A program made the translations under genes and the position numbers. 64,000 nucleotides of DNA from Lacticaseibacillus mingshuiensis (lineage in GTDB: Bacteria > Bacillota > Bacilli > Lactobacillales > Lactobacillaceae): the NCBI RefSeq assembly GCF_016861785.1, contig NZ_BOLS01000011.1, positions 1 through 64,000 on the forward strand, given 5' to 3'. The notes below the pieces were generated by a model. The model saw only the letters and a program-made list of their open reading frames with translations, was not told the origin of the DNA and made no database searches. How positions within the stretch are numbered: position 1 is the first letter of the stretch; the number at the start of each line of letters is the position of its first letter. Below are positions 33,250 through 42,820 of this stretch, piece after piece.

Positions 33250-34686
33250 TTACCCGACCGAACCGTCCATTTCCATGGAGATCAAACGGTTGAGCTCCAC
33301 CGCATATTCCATCGGCAGTTCCTTGGTGAACGGCTCAACGAAGCCCATGATGATCATCTCGGTGGCCTTGGCCTCGGAGATACCGCGGCTCATCAGATAA
33401 TAGAGCTGCTCTTCTGAGACCTTGGAGACTTTGGCTTCGTGTTCCATTGCGACGTTTGCATTATGGATCTCGTTATACGGAATCGTGTCGCTTCGACTTT
33501 TTTCGTCCATTAAGATCGTGTCGCACTCGACATGGCAAAACGCGCCATCCGCTTTTTTCGTGAAGCGGACCGTGCCGCGATAATCCACCGCACCGCCGTC
33601 TTTGGCGATCGACTTGGAGACGATGCTGGATGAGGTGTTCGGCGCATTGTGGATCATGCGCGCACCGTTGTCCTGATCGACGCCGGCACCGGCCACCGCG
33701 ATCGAGAGCATCGTGCCGTGCGCGCCTTCGCCATCGAGGTAGACGCTCGGATACTTCATCGTGGTCTTGGAGCCGAGATTGCCATCGACCCATTCCATCG
33801 TGGCATTCTTCATCGCCTGGGCGCGCTTGGTCTCCAAGCTGAAGACATTCTTGGACCAATTTTGAATCGTGGTATACCGCGCATAGGCGTCATCCTGGAC
33901 GAACACCTCGACCACGGCGGCATGCAGGCTGTCCGAGCTGTAATTCGGCGCCGTGCAGCCTTCCACGTAATTGATATGCGCGCCAGGCGAGACAATGATC
34001 AGCGTGCGCTCGAACTGGCCGGTATTTTCCGCATTGATGCGAAAATACGACTGAATCGGCACATCCGTTTGGACCCCTTCCGGCACATAGATGAAGCTCC
34101 CGCCGGACCAAACGGCACCATTGAGGGCCGCAAACTTATTGTCGGTCGGATGGACCAGTGTGCCAAAATACTGGCGCACCAGGTCCTCATGCTCGCGCAA
34201 CGCACTGTCCATGTCCATGAAGATGATACCGAGCTTATCGAACTCGTCCTTCATGTTGTGATAAACAACTTCCGATTCATACTGGGCGCTGGCGCCGGCG
34301 AGATACTTGCGCTCCGCTTGCGGTACGCCCAGCCGATCGAATGTGTTTTTGATCGTGTCCGGCACATCTTCCCAATCGCGGTACGTCTTGTCAGTCGCCT
34401 TTTGAAAATACAGCATGTGCGCAAGGTCGAGGTCTGACAGATCTGGCCCGTAATCCGGCATCGCCAGCTTCAGATAGGTGCGATAACTGGCCAAGCGGTA
34501 ATCGAGCATCCACTGGGGCTCCCCTTTTTCCTTGGAGATCGCCCGCACCGTGTCTTCCGTCAGCCCGCGGCCGGTGGAAAAAACGGGCTTGATGTCATCT
34601 TTAAAGTCGCCCGGATTGTCATCGGGTAAAAAGTCGATGTCCGCGGCGACCTGTTCGTTGTTTTTCGTATTCTTCGTTTCAGTCAT
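33250..34686 (-). CDS. sufB: Fe-S cluster assembly protein SufB
   Basis: A 478-residue scaffold component of the SufBCD complex that builds Fe-S clusters in the cytoplasm. It shows the C-terminal core with [20 protein letters not shown], the conserved Cys region, and [20 protein letters not shown]. The length is typical. It is the last gene of sufCDSUB and its start overlaps the sufU stop by 8 nt, which suggests translational coupling. Confidence 0.97.
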   Translation of the reverse strand: MTETKNTKNNEQVAADIDFLPDDNPGDFKDDIKPVFSTGRGLTEDTVRAISKEKGEPQWMLDYRLASYRTYLKLAMPDYGPDLSDLDLAHMLYFQKATDKTYRDWEDVPDTIKNTFDRLGVPQAERKYLAGASAQYESEVVYHNMKDEFDKLGIIFMDMDSALREHEDLVRQYFGTLVHPTDNKFAALNGAVWSGGSFIYVPEGVQTDVPIQSYFRINAENTGQFERTLIIVSPGAHINYVEGCTAPNYSSDSLHAAVVEVFVQDDAYARYTTIQNWSKNVFSLETKRAQAMKNATMEWVDGNLGSKTTMKYPSVYLDGEGAHGTMLSIAVAGAGVDQDNGARMIHNAPNTSSSIVSKSIAKDGGAVDYRGTVRFTKKADGAFCHVECDTILMDEKSRSDTIPYNEIHNANVAMEHEAKVSKVSEEQLYYLMSRGISEAKATEMIIMGFVEPFTKELPMEYAVELNRLISMEMDGSVG

Positions 34687-35125
34687 GTCGCTCCCCCTTA
34701 CTCAAGGCTTGACTTGCCGCCTTCCAGGCCAGCGTGGCGCATTTGATGCGGGCAGGAAAATCATGGACGCCCTTTAAGATCGCCGCATCCCCCAACGCCT
34801 CTTCGGCTGGGGCGTGGCCATCGATCACCAAAGTGGAAAAGGTCTCGACAAGTTGTTGCACGGCGGCCGGTGTTTTTCCGATGATCAGGTCAGTCATCAA
34901 ACTGCCCGAGGCCTGCGAGATCGTGCAGCCGCTGCCGGAAAATTTGGCGTCGGCGACCCGTCCGTCGCTCAGCTTTAGCTGCAAGGTCAGCACATCGCCG
35001 CAGCTGGGATTCTGCAGGGTGACACTGTGGTCGTAGTCCGGCAGTGTCCCGTGGTGCCGCGGGTGATAGGCTTCATCCAAGATGACTTGGCGATAGAGTT
35101 GATCCAGCTTAGATAACGGCATCAA
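34679..35125 (-). CDS. sufU: SufU, IscU-like sulfur-transfer/scaffold protein
   Basis: A 148-residue protein of the SufU type. The three cysteines are in NPSCGDVL (near residue 40), [10 protein letters not shown] (near 66) and RIKCATLAW (near 128); in SufU these bind Zn and accept sulfur from SufS. The spacing insert between the second and third cysteines is that of SufU, not of IscU. It overlaps sufS by 17 nt and sufB by 8 nt. Confidence 0.95.
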   Translation of the reverse strand: MMPLSKLDQLYRQVILDEAYHPRHHGTLPDYDHSVTLQNPSCGDVLTLQLKLSDGRVADAKFSGSGCTISQASGSLMTDLIIGKTPAAVQQLVETFSTLVIDGHAPAEEALGDAAILKGVHDFPARIKCATLAWKAASQALSKGERHD

Positions 35126-36311
35126 AGACCCTCCTTGCCGACTGGACGGCCGCGATCAGCCGATCGATGTCCGCCTCATTGTTGTAGACGCCCACACTCG
35201 CGCGAACGGTCGCCGGCACGCCAAGCCGCGCCATCAATGGCTGCGCGCAGTGATGCCCGGCGCGCACCGCGACTTGTGCCTCATCCAAGATCGTGGCGAC
35301 ATCATGCGGATGCACCCCGGTGAGGTTGAACGAGACAATGCCGATGCTGGCCTCGTCGCCGTACAGCTGAATGCCATCGATCGCGGCCAAGCCCGTGCGC
35401 AGCCGCGCGACCAACGCCTGTTCGTGCGCCCGCACCGCAGCCAGGTCCAGCGTTGCCATGAAATCAAAAGCGGCCCCGAGCCCGATCACGCCAGCGATGT
35501 TCGGCGTGCCCGCCTCGAACTTCAGCGGCACCTCGGCCCAGGTGGTGTCTTGATCCATCACCGTGTCGATCATCTCGCCGCCAAATTGCACCGGCGGCAT
35601 TTTTTCCAGCAAGTCATACCGCCCGTACAAGGTGCCAATGCCGGTCGGCCCGTACATCTTATGGCCGGAAAAGGCAAAGAAGTCCGCCCCCATGGCCTGC
35701 ACATCGACCGGCAGATGTGCGATCTGTTGCGCGCCGTCGACGACCATGAAGCCGCCATTGGCATGAACGCGGTCGGCTAATGGCCGAATCGCGACTGCCC
35801 CACCGGCCACGTTCGTCACCGAGGCCAGCGCCACAATTTTCGTGCGCGAACTGATCAACTGTGCGACCTGGGCCGCATCGGTGTTGCCATCCGCCTGAAC
35901 GGGCGCGATCACAAATGTCGCTCCGGTCCGCTCGGCCAGCTGCTGCCAGGGAATGAAGTTGCTGTGATGCTCCGCGCCGGACACGAGAATCTCATCTCCG
36001 GGCCGCACCACCACTGGGCCAAAACTGGCGGCCACCAAATTTAGGCCATCGGTGGTGCTACGGGTATAGACGATCTCCTCCGGCCGCGCCGCATGAATGT
36101 GCGCGGCGATCTGCTGGCGGACCGCCTCGTATTTTTCCGTGGTCGCATAAGCCAACTGGTACAACCCGCGATGCACATTGGCGTTATCTTCAACATAATA
36201 ATCGTGCAAGGCAGCCAGCACCGCCTGCGGTTTCTGACTGGTCGCCGCCGAATCCAGATACGTCAGCTCTGGATGCGCCGCGAAAAATGGAAATTGCTCA
36301 CGCATCCGCAT
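35109..36311 (-). CDS. sufS: Cysteine desulfurase SufS
   Basis: A 400-residue class II PLP desulfurase. It has the N-terminal YLDSAATSQKP, the PLP lysine in FFAFSGHKMYGPTGIG near residue 220, and the active-site Cys in RAGHHCAQPLM near 355. It donates sulfur to SufU for Fe-S assembly. Its start overlaps the sufD stop by 14 nt. It is distinct from the ThiI-linked desulfurase at 6852. Confidence 0.97.
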   Translation of the reverse strand: MRMREQFPFFAAHPELTYLDSAATSQKPQAVLAALHDYYVEDNANVHRGLYQLAYATTEKYEAVRQQIAAHIHAARPEEIVYTRSTTDGLNLVAASFGPVVVRPGDEILVSGAEHHSNFIPWQQLAERTGATFVIAPVQADGNTDAAQVAQLISSRTKIVALASVTNVAGGAVAIRPLADRVHANGGFMVVDGAQQIAHLPVDVQAMGADFFAFSGHKMYGPTGIGTLYGRYDLLEKMPPVQFGGEMIDTVMDQDTTWAEVPLKFEAGTPNIAGVIGLGAAFDFMATLDLAAVRAHEQALVARLRTGLAAIDGIQLYGDEASIGIVSFNLTGVHPHDVATILDEAQVAVRAGHHCAQPLMARLGVPATVRASVGVYNNEADIDRLIAAVQSARRVFDAVI

Positions 36312-37317
36312 TCACCAGCGTTTCATCGATCGTGTCAAATAATTCCTGCTTCAATTCGGAATCCGCGATCTCGCCCAGGCCCGCTTCCAAGAAGCCGCGA
36401 ATCACGAGGCGCTTGGCCAAAGCTTCCTGGAGCCCGCGACTCATCAGGTAATACATTTGCCGCGCGTCGACTCGGGTGACTGAGGCGGCATGGCCCGCCG
36501 TCACATCATTTTCATCGATCAACAGAATCGGATTGGCATCGCCGCGCGCATCTTGATTGAGCATGAGCACCCGATTTTCCTGCTGGGCATCACTGCCTCG
36601 GGCGCTCTTCACAATGTGGCCGATGCCGTTGAAGATCAGGTGCGCCTTGTCCGTGATCACCCCGTGCTGATTGATGTGGCCAACGGTTTTTTGCGCCTGG
36701 TTCGTCACCGCGGTCACATAACCGACATGCTGACGCCCGCTGGCAAGCACGCCGACGTTGATCGTCGCATGCGCCCCGAGGCCATTGAGGTTCACCGTCG
36801 CCAGACTTGCGCCGCTGTTGTGGGAAAAACCGGCGATGGTCCAATTCAGCGTGGTGCCGGCGCCAAGATCGACGGTCCGCTGCACCACCGCGACCGGCGC
36901 GATGAAGGCATCATAGGTGAGCCAATCGACCGTGGCCCCGGCGTCTGCGCTCAGCCACACGCCCACCCCCAGCACATCGCCATCAGCCTGCCAACGCTCC
37001 TGCAGCACCACATGCGCGTCCTCGCCGACATGAATCTGAATCACGCCGCCGCCAGTGGCCGGGCCGCGCAAAACGATTGGCGTGTCCGCATGAAAGCCGG
37101 CGGGCACGTCGATCGTGGTCACCTGTTGCGGCGCCGCCAACAACCAGCTGTCCAGCCCGTTGACCGGCTTTTGCGTCAGCCGATGCGGATGGGCCACTGC
37201 GACCGCAGTCGGGGCGACCACATCGGCCGGCGCGCAAGGCGTGTCATCCTTGCCCTGCGCCAAATACCGCGCCAAATGAATTTTCGGCGTGTTTGGCAGT
37301 GTCAACGTCTCAGGCAT
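36298..37317 (-). CDS. sufD: Fe-S cluster assembly protein SufD
   Basis: A 339-residue SufB-like partner in the SufBCD scaffold complex. The C-terminal DENDVTAGHAASVTRVDARQ and MYYLMSRGLQEALAK blocks are diagnostic. The N-terminal 90 residues are divergent, as is usual. The start is ATG 37317, which lies inside the end of sufC (ATGCCTGA overlap); the longer frame to 37383 would run back into sufC. Confidence 0.95.
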   Translation of the reverse strand: MPETLTLPNTPKIHLARYLAQGKDDTPCAPADVVAPTAVAVAHPHRLTQKPVNGLDSWLLAAPQQVTTIDVPAGFHADTPIVLRGPATGGGVIQIHVGEDAHVVLQERWQADGDVLGVGVWLSADAGATVDWLTYDAFIAPVAVVQRTVDLGAGTTLNWTIAGFSHNSGASLATVNLNGLGAHATINVGVLASGRQHVGYVTAVTNQAQKTVGHINQHGVITDKAHLIFNGIGHIVKSARGSDAQQENRVLMLNQDARGDANPILLIDENDVTAGHAASVTRVDARQMYYLMSRGLQEALAKRLVIRGFLEAGLGEIADSELKQELFDTIDETLVNADA

Positions 37318-38077
37318 TGGCGTCACCCACTTTGAGATGCTCGTACCCTGTCTTTTCCAATGACTTCGCCAGATCCGCACCACCGGTCTCGATGATCTCG
37401 CCGTCTTTCATGACCGATACCACATCCGGCACGATATAATCCAGCAGGCGCTGGTAATGCGTAATGATCAGACTGGAAAATTCCGGCCCGCGCATCAAGT
37501 TCACGCCATGGGCCACGATGCGTAGCGCATCGATGTCCAGCCCGGAATCGATCTCATCCAGCATCGCCAGGCCCGGGTGGACCATCATCAGTTGCAGAAT
37601 CTCGTTGCGCTTTTTTTCACCGCCGGAAAAGCCTTGGTTCAAATAGCGATCCGCCATATCCTCAGGCATCTTCAAGATCGCCATCGTCTTGTCGAGGTCC
37701 TTCAAAAACTGCATGATCGGCACCTGATCGTCTTCCGGCCGCCGCGCATTGATCGCCGCCCGAATAAACTCCGCGTTGGTGACGCCGGAGATCTCCGCTG
37801 GGTACTGCATGCCTAAAAACAGGCCGGCCCGGGCGCGCTCATCCACACCCAGGGGCAAAATACTTTGGCCATCGAGCACAATGTCGCCCTGGGTCACCAA
37901 GTAGCGTGGGTTGCCCATGATGGTCTCGGCCAAGGTCGATTTCCCGTTCCCATTTGGCCCCATCAGCGCATGAATCTCGCCGGATTTGATCGTCAGATTC
38001 ACCCCGCGCAGAATTTCCGGATGCTCGGGTTCTTCCTTGACTTTGACATGCAGATCTTTGATCTCTAAAATACTCAC
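37310..38077 (-). CDS. sufC: Fe-S assembly ATPase SufC
   Basis: A 255-residue ABC-type ATPase that drives the SufBCD complex. Walker A is GPNGNGKSTLAE near residue 39, the signature is FSGGEKKRNEI near 148, and Walker B is LAMLDEIDSGLDIDAL near 168. The start codon is GTG 38077 with AGGAGG 8 nt upstream. It is the first gene of the operon and overlaps sufD. Confidence 0.97.
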   Translation of the reverse strand: MSILEIKDLHVKVKEEPEHPEILRGVNLTIKSGEIHALMGPNGNGKSTLAETIMGNPRYLVTQGDIVLDGQSILPLGVDERARAGLFLGMQYPAEISGVTNAEFIRAAINARRPEDDQVPIMQFLKDLDKTMAILKMPEDMADRYLNQGFSGGEKKRNEILQLMMVHPGLAMLDEIDSGLDIDALRIVAHGVNLMRGPEFSSLIITHYQRLLDYIVPDVVSVMKDGEIIETGGADLAKSLEKTGYEHLKVGDANA

Positions 38078-38106
38078 AAACGTCGCCTCCTAAAGCTTCT
38101 TGCCTA

Positions 38107-38135
38107 ATTGTACGGCATCTAATTGTCTAAAACAA
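38107..38135 (-). promoter_or_regulatory. suf operon promoter
   Basis: TTGTTT (38130-38135), a 17-nt spacer and TACAAT (38107-38112) on the minus strand, 30 nt before the sufC start. No operator motif is recognised. Confidence 0.75.
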
Positions 38136-38298
38136 ACGGCGACAACCCGTCTCTTGATCCAGGCAGACCATCCAACTCAATGTACCATATTTTACGAGCC
38201 AGCTCGCCTCACTTCAAAACAAATTGAGAAGCCCCGCATCATTGGCCGCGAATTTGTTATGATAACTGGGTAAATTCAAATCGAAAGGAACGTCCAAG

Positions 38299-38700
38299 AT
38301 GGCCAAAACGCAAACGCCCAGTCCCTATGAACAGGCACATCCGCATTACGTCAAAAAGCTAGGCCGGCTGATGGTGCTCTTTATCGGCGGAGGCTTCCTC
38401 CTGGCTGTGGCTTGCGATAGTTGGATGACGATCAAAGGCTACCGCGGCCCCTGGTATCTCGGCCGCGACAGTTTTGGACACATGGCCAATACCAATATCA
38501 GCCCCTTTGTTTTCTTCTTGATCTTGGGGCTGCTTTTGACCACGCTCGCCGCCCTGCTCATGGACTGGCGGGGCACATGGCAACGCGCCCGAACCGCGCC
38601 GAAACCATTTATCGGAACGGTGGTCGCGATCGCGGTCATGATTGGGCTGTTGGTTTTGTTTGGGCCAGACATTTGGCATTTTCTCAGCCAAGTCGCATAA
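38299..38700 (+). CDS. Small membrane protein, unknown function
   Basis: A 133-residue membrane protein with three hydrophobic segments: RLMVLFIGGGFLLAVAC, ISPFVFFLILGLLLTTLAAL and FIGTVVAIAVMIGLLVLFG. The N-terminus is hydrophilic with a His/Tyr-containing stretch (HPHYVKKL). No family is recognised. GAAAGGAA precedes ATG 38299. It is divergent from suf and 60 nt upstream of the SDR gene, with which it may be transcribed. Confidence 0.75.
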   Translation: MAKTQTPSPYEQAHPHYVKKLGRLMVLFIGGGFLLAVACDSWMTIKGYRGPWYLGRDSFGHMANTNISPFVFFLILGLLLTTLAALLMDWRGTWQRARTAPKPFIGTVVAIAVMIGLLVLFGPDIWHFLSQVA

Positions 38701-38759
38701 AGCAGGGAAAAACAGGCGCAGGTTGAGTCACGACCGTATGCAGAAAGAAGGAAAATGGA

Positions 38760-39458
38760 ATGAAATTGGACACACAAACAATTTTGATCATCGGCGGGAC
38801 CTCTGGTTTTGGGGCGGCAGTCGCCGTTCAGGCCGCAGCGCAAGGCGCCAAGGTGCATGTGATCGGCCGCAATGCAGACCGGCTGCAAATTTTTTTAGCC
38901 AGCCATCCCGAGCTGACTGGCACCGCACTGGACGCCACTGATGAAGCGGCGCTCCAGGCTTTCTTCACCACCCATGCGACATTTGACCATCTCGTCTCCA
39001 TGCTGGGCGGCGCGGCCAGTGGCGGCTTTCTCTCCGATCGAACCGCTATTCGTGAGGCGATCGAAGGCAAATTTTTTGCCAACCTTCAGCTTGCCCAGAT
39101 CGCGTCCCCACATCTTCTTCGCAGCATGACGTTCACGGCCGGCTCGGGTGGCCACCCTAATGACGCGGCTGGGGCGATCGTGGGCAACCAGGCGATCGCC
39201 ACCATGGTCCAGGGGCTGGGGGTCGAACTTGCGCCGCGTTTGCGCGTCAACGTGGTCTCCCCGTTTTGGACGCCGACTGGTCTGTGGCGCACGATGCCGG
39301 ACGCGCAGCAAAAGCAGCAAGCGGACGCCTTGGCCAGTAGTATCCCGCTTGGCCGCGTCGGGACGATCGATGAAGTTGCAGCGGCCTACCTTTTCGCCAT
39401 GACAAACACCTTCATGACAGGCCAGGTCCTGCACATCGATGGCGGCGTGGATCTTTAG
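38760..39458 (+). CDS. SDR-family protein lacking the usual Tyr-Lys pair
   Basis: A 232-residue short-chain dehydrogenase/reductase fold protein. It has the cofactor loop IIGGTSGFGAAVA near residue 10, an LGGAASGG segment replacing NNAG, and the C-terminal VNVVSPFW and HIDGGVDL. Where classical SDRs have Y-x-x-x-K, this one reads AIVGNQAI, so both catalytic residues are missing. A subset of SDR-like proteins shows this; they may use other chemistry or be non-enzymatic. AAGAAGGAAAA precedes ATG 38760. Confidence 0.85.
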   Translation: MKLDTQTILIIGGTSGFGAAVAVQAAAQGAKVHVIGRNADRLQIFLASHPELTGTALDATDEAALQAFFTTHATFDHLVSMLGGAASGGFLSDRTAIREAIEGKFFANLQLAQIASPHLLRSMTFTAGSGGHPNDAAGAIVGNQAIATMVQGLGVELAPRLRVNVVSPFWTPTGLWRTMPDAQQKQQADALASSIPLGRVGTIDEVAAAYLFAMTNTFMTGQVLHIDGGVDL

Positions 39459-39486
39459 CCGTTGCTCGCACCGGCAAGACGACAGA

Positions 39487-39522
39487 CAAAAACACCAGCC
39501 CACAATGGACTGGTGTTTTTGT
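39487..39522. terminator. Bidirectional terminator between the SDR gene and metI
   Basis: AAAAACACCAG pairs with CTGGTGTTTTT across about 11 nt, between convergent genes. Confidence 0.9.
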
Positions 39523-39532
39523 GCCTGACAGC

Positions 39533-40231
39533 TTAGTGATGCAATTTTTTGGCAATGATATCGCCGACAAACTGAACGATGAAGACCATGATCAAGATCA
39601 AAATCGTGGCGACCCAGATCACGTCGTTCTTGAAGCCGTTGTAGCCGATCTGAATGGCGAGGTTCCCCAAGCCACCACTGCCGATCGCCCCAGCCATCGC
39701 GGTCAACCCGATGACCGAGATAATGGTCAGAACGCCGACACGGACGAGCTCAGAAAGGCCTTCGCGCAGGTAGACACGCCACACCATGGCCAGCGGCGAG
39801 AGACCCATCGCTTCGGCCGCTTCAACGACCCCAGGATCGATGGTCAACAACGCATTTTGCACCTGCCGCGCGAAAAACGGGGCAGTGCCTGCGACCAACG
39901 GCACCAACGCCGCAGTCGGGCCGATACCGATGCCGACCAGCGCCCGAGTGACTGGATCCAAGACGGCGAGCAAAATGATAAACGGAATCGCGCGGAAAAT
40001 GTTGACGAGCTTATCGAGGATAAAATACGCCGGGCGACTTTCCCACAAGCCGTGGTCGTCGGTCAGCACCAGCAAGACGCCGAGCGCAAGGCCGATGACG
40101 CCGGCGATCACCGACGTCCAAAAGGTCATGTAAATGGTGTCCTTGGTGGATTGGATGAAGCCCGTGTCGCCGCTCCAGTTCTCAACGACATTTGGCATGA
40201 TCTTCTCGATCCAATTTTCTAATCCGGTCAT
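39533..40231 (-). CDS. metI: Methionine ABC transporter permease MetI
   Basis: A 232-residue inner-membrane permease with about five helices. The EAA-loop segment [24 protein letters not shown] near residue 140 (the coupling helix that contacts MetN) identifies the MetI group. It works with MetN and MetQ in D/L-methionine uptake. Its start overlaps the metN stop by 4 nt. Confidence 0.95.
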   Translation of the reverse strand: MTGLENWIEKIMPNVVENWSGDTGFIQSTKDTIYMTFWTSVIAGVIGLALGVLLVLTDDHGLWESRPAYFILDKLVNIFRAIPFIILLAVLDPVTRALVGIGIGPTAALVPLVAGTAPFFARQVQNALLTIDPGVVEAAEAMGLSPLAMVWRVYLREGLSELVRVGVLTIISVIGLTAMAGAIGSGGLGNLAIQIGYNGFKNDVIWVATILILIMVFIVQFVGDIIAKKLHH

Positions 40232-41289
40232 GCGGGGGTCTCCTCCTTTCCATCCAGGGCGACCACGGTCACATCATTGTCATGCAGATAGGTAAAGGCC
40301 CGCGCAAGGTCTGCGCTTGTCCCGGACAGCACCACGATCAAGTTACCAAACGGGGTGCCCTGCAGGATCTGGATGTCGCCAAACAAAATGTTGGCCGTGA
40401 CTTGGTAGTCTTTAAACAGCGTTGCGACAAGTGGCTGGTCCGTGCTCGCACCGACATAAGTCAGCCTGAGCAGGCGATCGCTTGGCGCCAAATTTTGCAC
40501 AGCCGGCTCTTGGCGAACCGCTTCAAGCGCCGCATCCAACTGAATGGTGGTGTCGATGAAGTCCTTGGTCAGCTGCTCTTTCGGCTGGGCAAAGATCTGA
40601 AGGAGATCGCCGCGCTCAATGATCCGGCCGGCGTCCATCACCGCGACCTTGTTGCAGATCTGCTTGACGGCTTCCATTTCATGGGTGATCAAAACGATCG
40701 TCAGGCCCAACGTTTCATTCAGATGCTTGAGCAGATCCAGAATCGATGAGGTGGTTTTGGGGTCCAGCGCGCTGGTCGCTTCATCAGAGATCAGGATCTC
40801 GGGGTCACTGGCCAACGCCCGGGCAATGCCGACACGCTGTTTTTGGCCCCCGGATAATTCCGCCGGATACGCATCCGCGCGTTCGTCCAGACCGACGAGT
40901 TTCAGCAGGCTATCAACTTTGGCCTTGATCTCCGCCTTGCTCTTGTGGCCTTTTAGGGGAAAAGCCACATTTTCAGCAATGGTGCGGGAATTCATCAGGT
41001 TAAAATGCTGGAAGATCATGCCGATGCGCTGGCGCTCCTGGCGCAACTGCTTCGCGTTCAGGCTCAGCATGTCTTGCCCAAGCACCAGGCTCTTGCCACC
41101 GGTCGGGCGCTGCAACAGGTTGATCGTGCGCACCAAGGTGGATTTGCCGGCGCCGGAATACCCGACAATGCCGTAGATATCGCCTCGGCTGACGGTCAGA
41201 TCGACATGATCGACCGCGTGTACTTCCTGCCCTTTTTCACTGAACTGCACATCGATCTGTTGCAGCTCGATCACTGTTTCACTCGCCAT
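40228..41289 (-). CDS. metN: Methionine ABC transporter ATP-binding protein MetN
   Basis: A 353-residue ATPase. Walker A is [12 protein letters not shown] near residue 42, the signature is [15 protein letters not shown] near 145, and Walker B is [13 protein letters not shown] near 168. The last 90 residues form the NIL domain, which in MetN senses internal methionine and inhibits transport. It is between metQ (21 nt) and metI (4-nt overlap). Confidence 0.96.
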   Translation of the reverse strand: MASETVIELQQIDVQFSEKGQEVHAVDHVDLTVSRGDIYGIVGYSGAGKSTLVRTINLLQRPTGGKSLVLGQDMLSLNAKQLRQERQRIGMIFQHFNLMNSRTIAENVAFPLKGHKSKAEIKAKVDSLLKLVGLDERADAYPAELSGGQKQRVGIARALASDPEILISDEATSALDPKTTSSILDLLKHLNETLGLTIVLITHEMEAVKQICNKVAVMDAGRIIERGDLLQIFAQPKEQLTKDFIDTTIQLDAALEAVRQEPAVQNLAPSDRLLRLTYVGASTDQPLVATLFKDYQVTANILFGDIQILQGTPFGNLIVVLSGTSADLARAFTYLHDNDVTVVALDGKEETPA

Positions 41290-41310
41290 GTTCTTCCTCG
41301 TTTCTCTTGA

Positions 41311-42123
41311 TTACTTCCAAGCTGGAACGGCTGCGCCTTTGTAGTACTTCTTGATCAAAGCCGCGGTGCGATCAGACTGATAAGCCTTCACGATCTTCTT
41401 GTAGGTCTTGTTGTCCTTATCCTTGCTGGACTTTGCGGCGATGATGTTGATCCATGGATGCGCCGCCTTGTTCAGATCGGAAACGGCGATGGCCTTGTCT
41501 GGGTTGAGGTCGGCCGCCGCAGCGATATCGTTGGTGACGATCGCGGCTTGCACATCGTTCAGGCTACGGGCAACTTGGGCCGCATCCAATTCGGAGATCT
41601 TCAGGTCAAGCTTGTTGGTCTTGATGTCCTTGACCGTTGGCTGGCTCGCATCATCCAACTTGATGATGCCTTCCTGATCCAGCAACTGAAGCGCACGCCC
41701 TTCGTTAGATGGATCGTTTGGTACGGAGACGGTGTCGCCCTTCTTGAGATCCTTCAGCGACTTGATTTTGTTGGAGTAAGCGCGGATCGGTGCGATGTAA
41801 GTATCGCCGACAGACACGATCTTGGTGCCATTCTTCTTGTTCCAGTTGCCGAGAAAATCATAGTGCTGGAACGAGTTGAGCTGAATGTCGCCGGCTTCCA
41901 GAGATTTGTTTGGCTTGTTGTAATCACTGAACTCGACAAGCTTGATGTCGACATTTTCCTTCTTCAGGCGCTTTTGAATGTCTTTCCAGATCGGCAAGTC
42001 GTTTGCCATGATGCCGACCTTCACGGTATCAGGGCTGCTGGCACTGCTATTCCCACAAGCCGCCAAAGCCAAAACTGGTGCGATCACTGCTGCTGCCAAA
42101 GCTAATTTTTTTAACAATTTCAT
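41311..42123 (-). CDS. metQ: Methionine-binding lipoprotein MetQ
   Basis: A 270-residue substrate-binding lipoprotein of the NlpA/MetQ family. The signal peptide ends in the lipobox LALAACG (Cys near residue 24), and conserved blocks include KVGIMAN, NKPNKSLEAGDIQLNSFQHY and VSVPNDPSNEGRALQLL. ATG 42123 is preferred, with AGGAGG 9 nt upstream; the longer frame up to 42192 reads into the T-box terminator. It is first in the metQ-metN-metI operon. Confidence 0.96.
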   Translation of the reverse strand: MKLLKKLALAAAVIAPVLALAACGNSSASSPDTVKVGIMANDLPIWKDIQKRLKKENVDIKLVEFSDYNKPNKSLEAGDIQLNSFQHYDFLGNWNKKNGTKIVSVGDTYIAPIRAYSNKIKSLKDLKKGDTVSVPNDPSNEGRALQLLDQEGIIKLDDASQPTVKDIKTNKLDLKISELDAAQVARSLNDVQAAIVTNDIAAAADLNPDKAIAVSDLNKAAHPWINIIAAKSSKDKDNKTYKKIVKAYQSDRTAALIKKYYKGAAVPAWK

Positions 42124-42168
42124 GATGATTATCCTCCTAATGTTTGCCCCAAACGCGGATCGTTGCCA

Positions 42169-42450
42169 CAAAAAAAATCCGCTCCTAACCAAAGTTAGAA
42201 GCGGATCATCCGCGGTACCATTCTAATTCGACCGTGCGTGCACACACAGTCCTCGCTAACGGGTCGTTTTCAACCCGTGTGCAAGATAATGGTTGCCACC
42301 CATTGCAGCCTTACCGCCAAGCGGTTCGGTGCACCGATCCGTGAGCCATGTTCGCGACCACCTGCTTCCCCGCTCTCAGCTAACCGGGTTTTCTGTGCAG
42401 CTCAGTGATCACTACTCTCTCACATCGTTCGTTTGTTGCGTTGAATTGAC
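42169..42450 (-). promoter_or_regulatory. T-box leader of metQNI (methionine specifier)
   Basis: The minus strand carries the T-box core AATGGTACCGCGG (42210-42222), followed by a terminator with 13-nt arms starting ATCCGCTTCTAAC and a run of eight T (42170-42206). Upstream lie a GAGAGAGTAGT stem I start and a GCGAACATGGCTC segment whose ATG is the probable specifier. The operon should be induced by uncharged tRNA-Met. T-box control of methionine genes is the norm in Lactobacillales. Confidence 0.9.
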
Positions 42451-42454
42451 TATG

Positions 42455-42483
42455 ATACTAATCAACTTTCAAAGCCCTGTCAA
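42455..42483 (-). promoter_or_regulatory. metQNI promoter
   Basis: Perfect TTGACA (42478-42483), a 17-nt spacer and TAGTAT (42455-42460) on the minus strand, directly before the T-box. Confidence 0.8.
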
Positions 42484-42526
42484 GCAGTTCTCGCAAAATA
42501 ATTTTCCATTCTTGCGCCACGCCGCG

Positions 42527-42817
42527 TCAGGCCTTGATCTCCGCAATCCAATTATTCTTGCGCTCAGGGTCGTCCAGCAGCGCCGGGGTCGCGTTGGCCG
42601 CCTCGTTCACGGCAACGACTTGCCCAGAAAGCGGCGCATCCAGATCGAGCACCGCCTTTTCCGCCTCAACGGATAAAAACGCGTTGCCGACTGTCACCGT
42701 TTCACCAACGGCTGGCAACTTTGCAAACTTGATCTTGCCAAACGCTTCTTGCGCGCCTTCCGTCAGACCGATACGCACCCGGTCATTTTCTGTTTCCTGC
42801 CAAAAATATTGCGCCAT
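42527..42817 (-). CDS. GcvH-like lipoyl-domain protein
   Basis: A 96-residue protein resembling the glycine-cleavage H protein but shorter than the classical 125-130 residues. It has the GLTEGAQEAFGKI N-terminal block and the lipoyl-lysine hairpin FLSVEAEKAVLDLDAPLSG near residue 54. No gcvT or gcvP is visible in the window, so it more likely acts as a lipoate carrier, as GcvH does in lipoate relay, than in glycine cleavage. It is the last gene after rodA, 3 nt downstream, and therefore co-transcribed. Confidence 0.85.
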   Translation of the reverse strand: MAQYFWQETENDRVRIGLTEGAQEAFGKIKFAKLPAVGETVTVGNAFLSVEAEKAVLDLDAPLSGQVVAVNEAANATPALLDDPERKNNWIAEIKA

Positions 42818-42820
42818 GAG

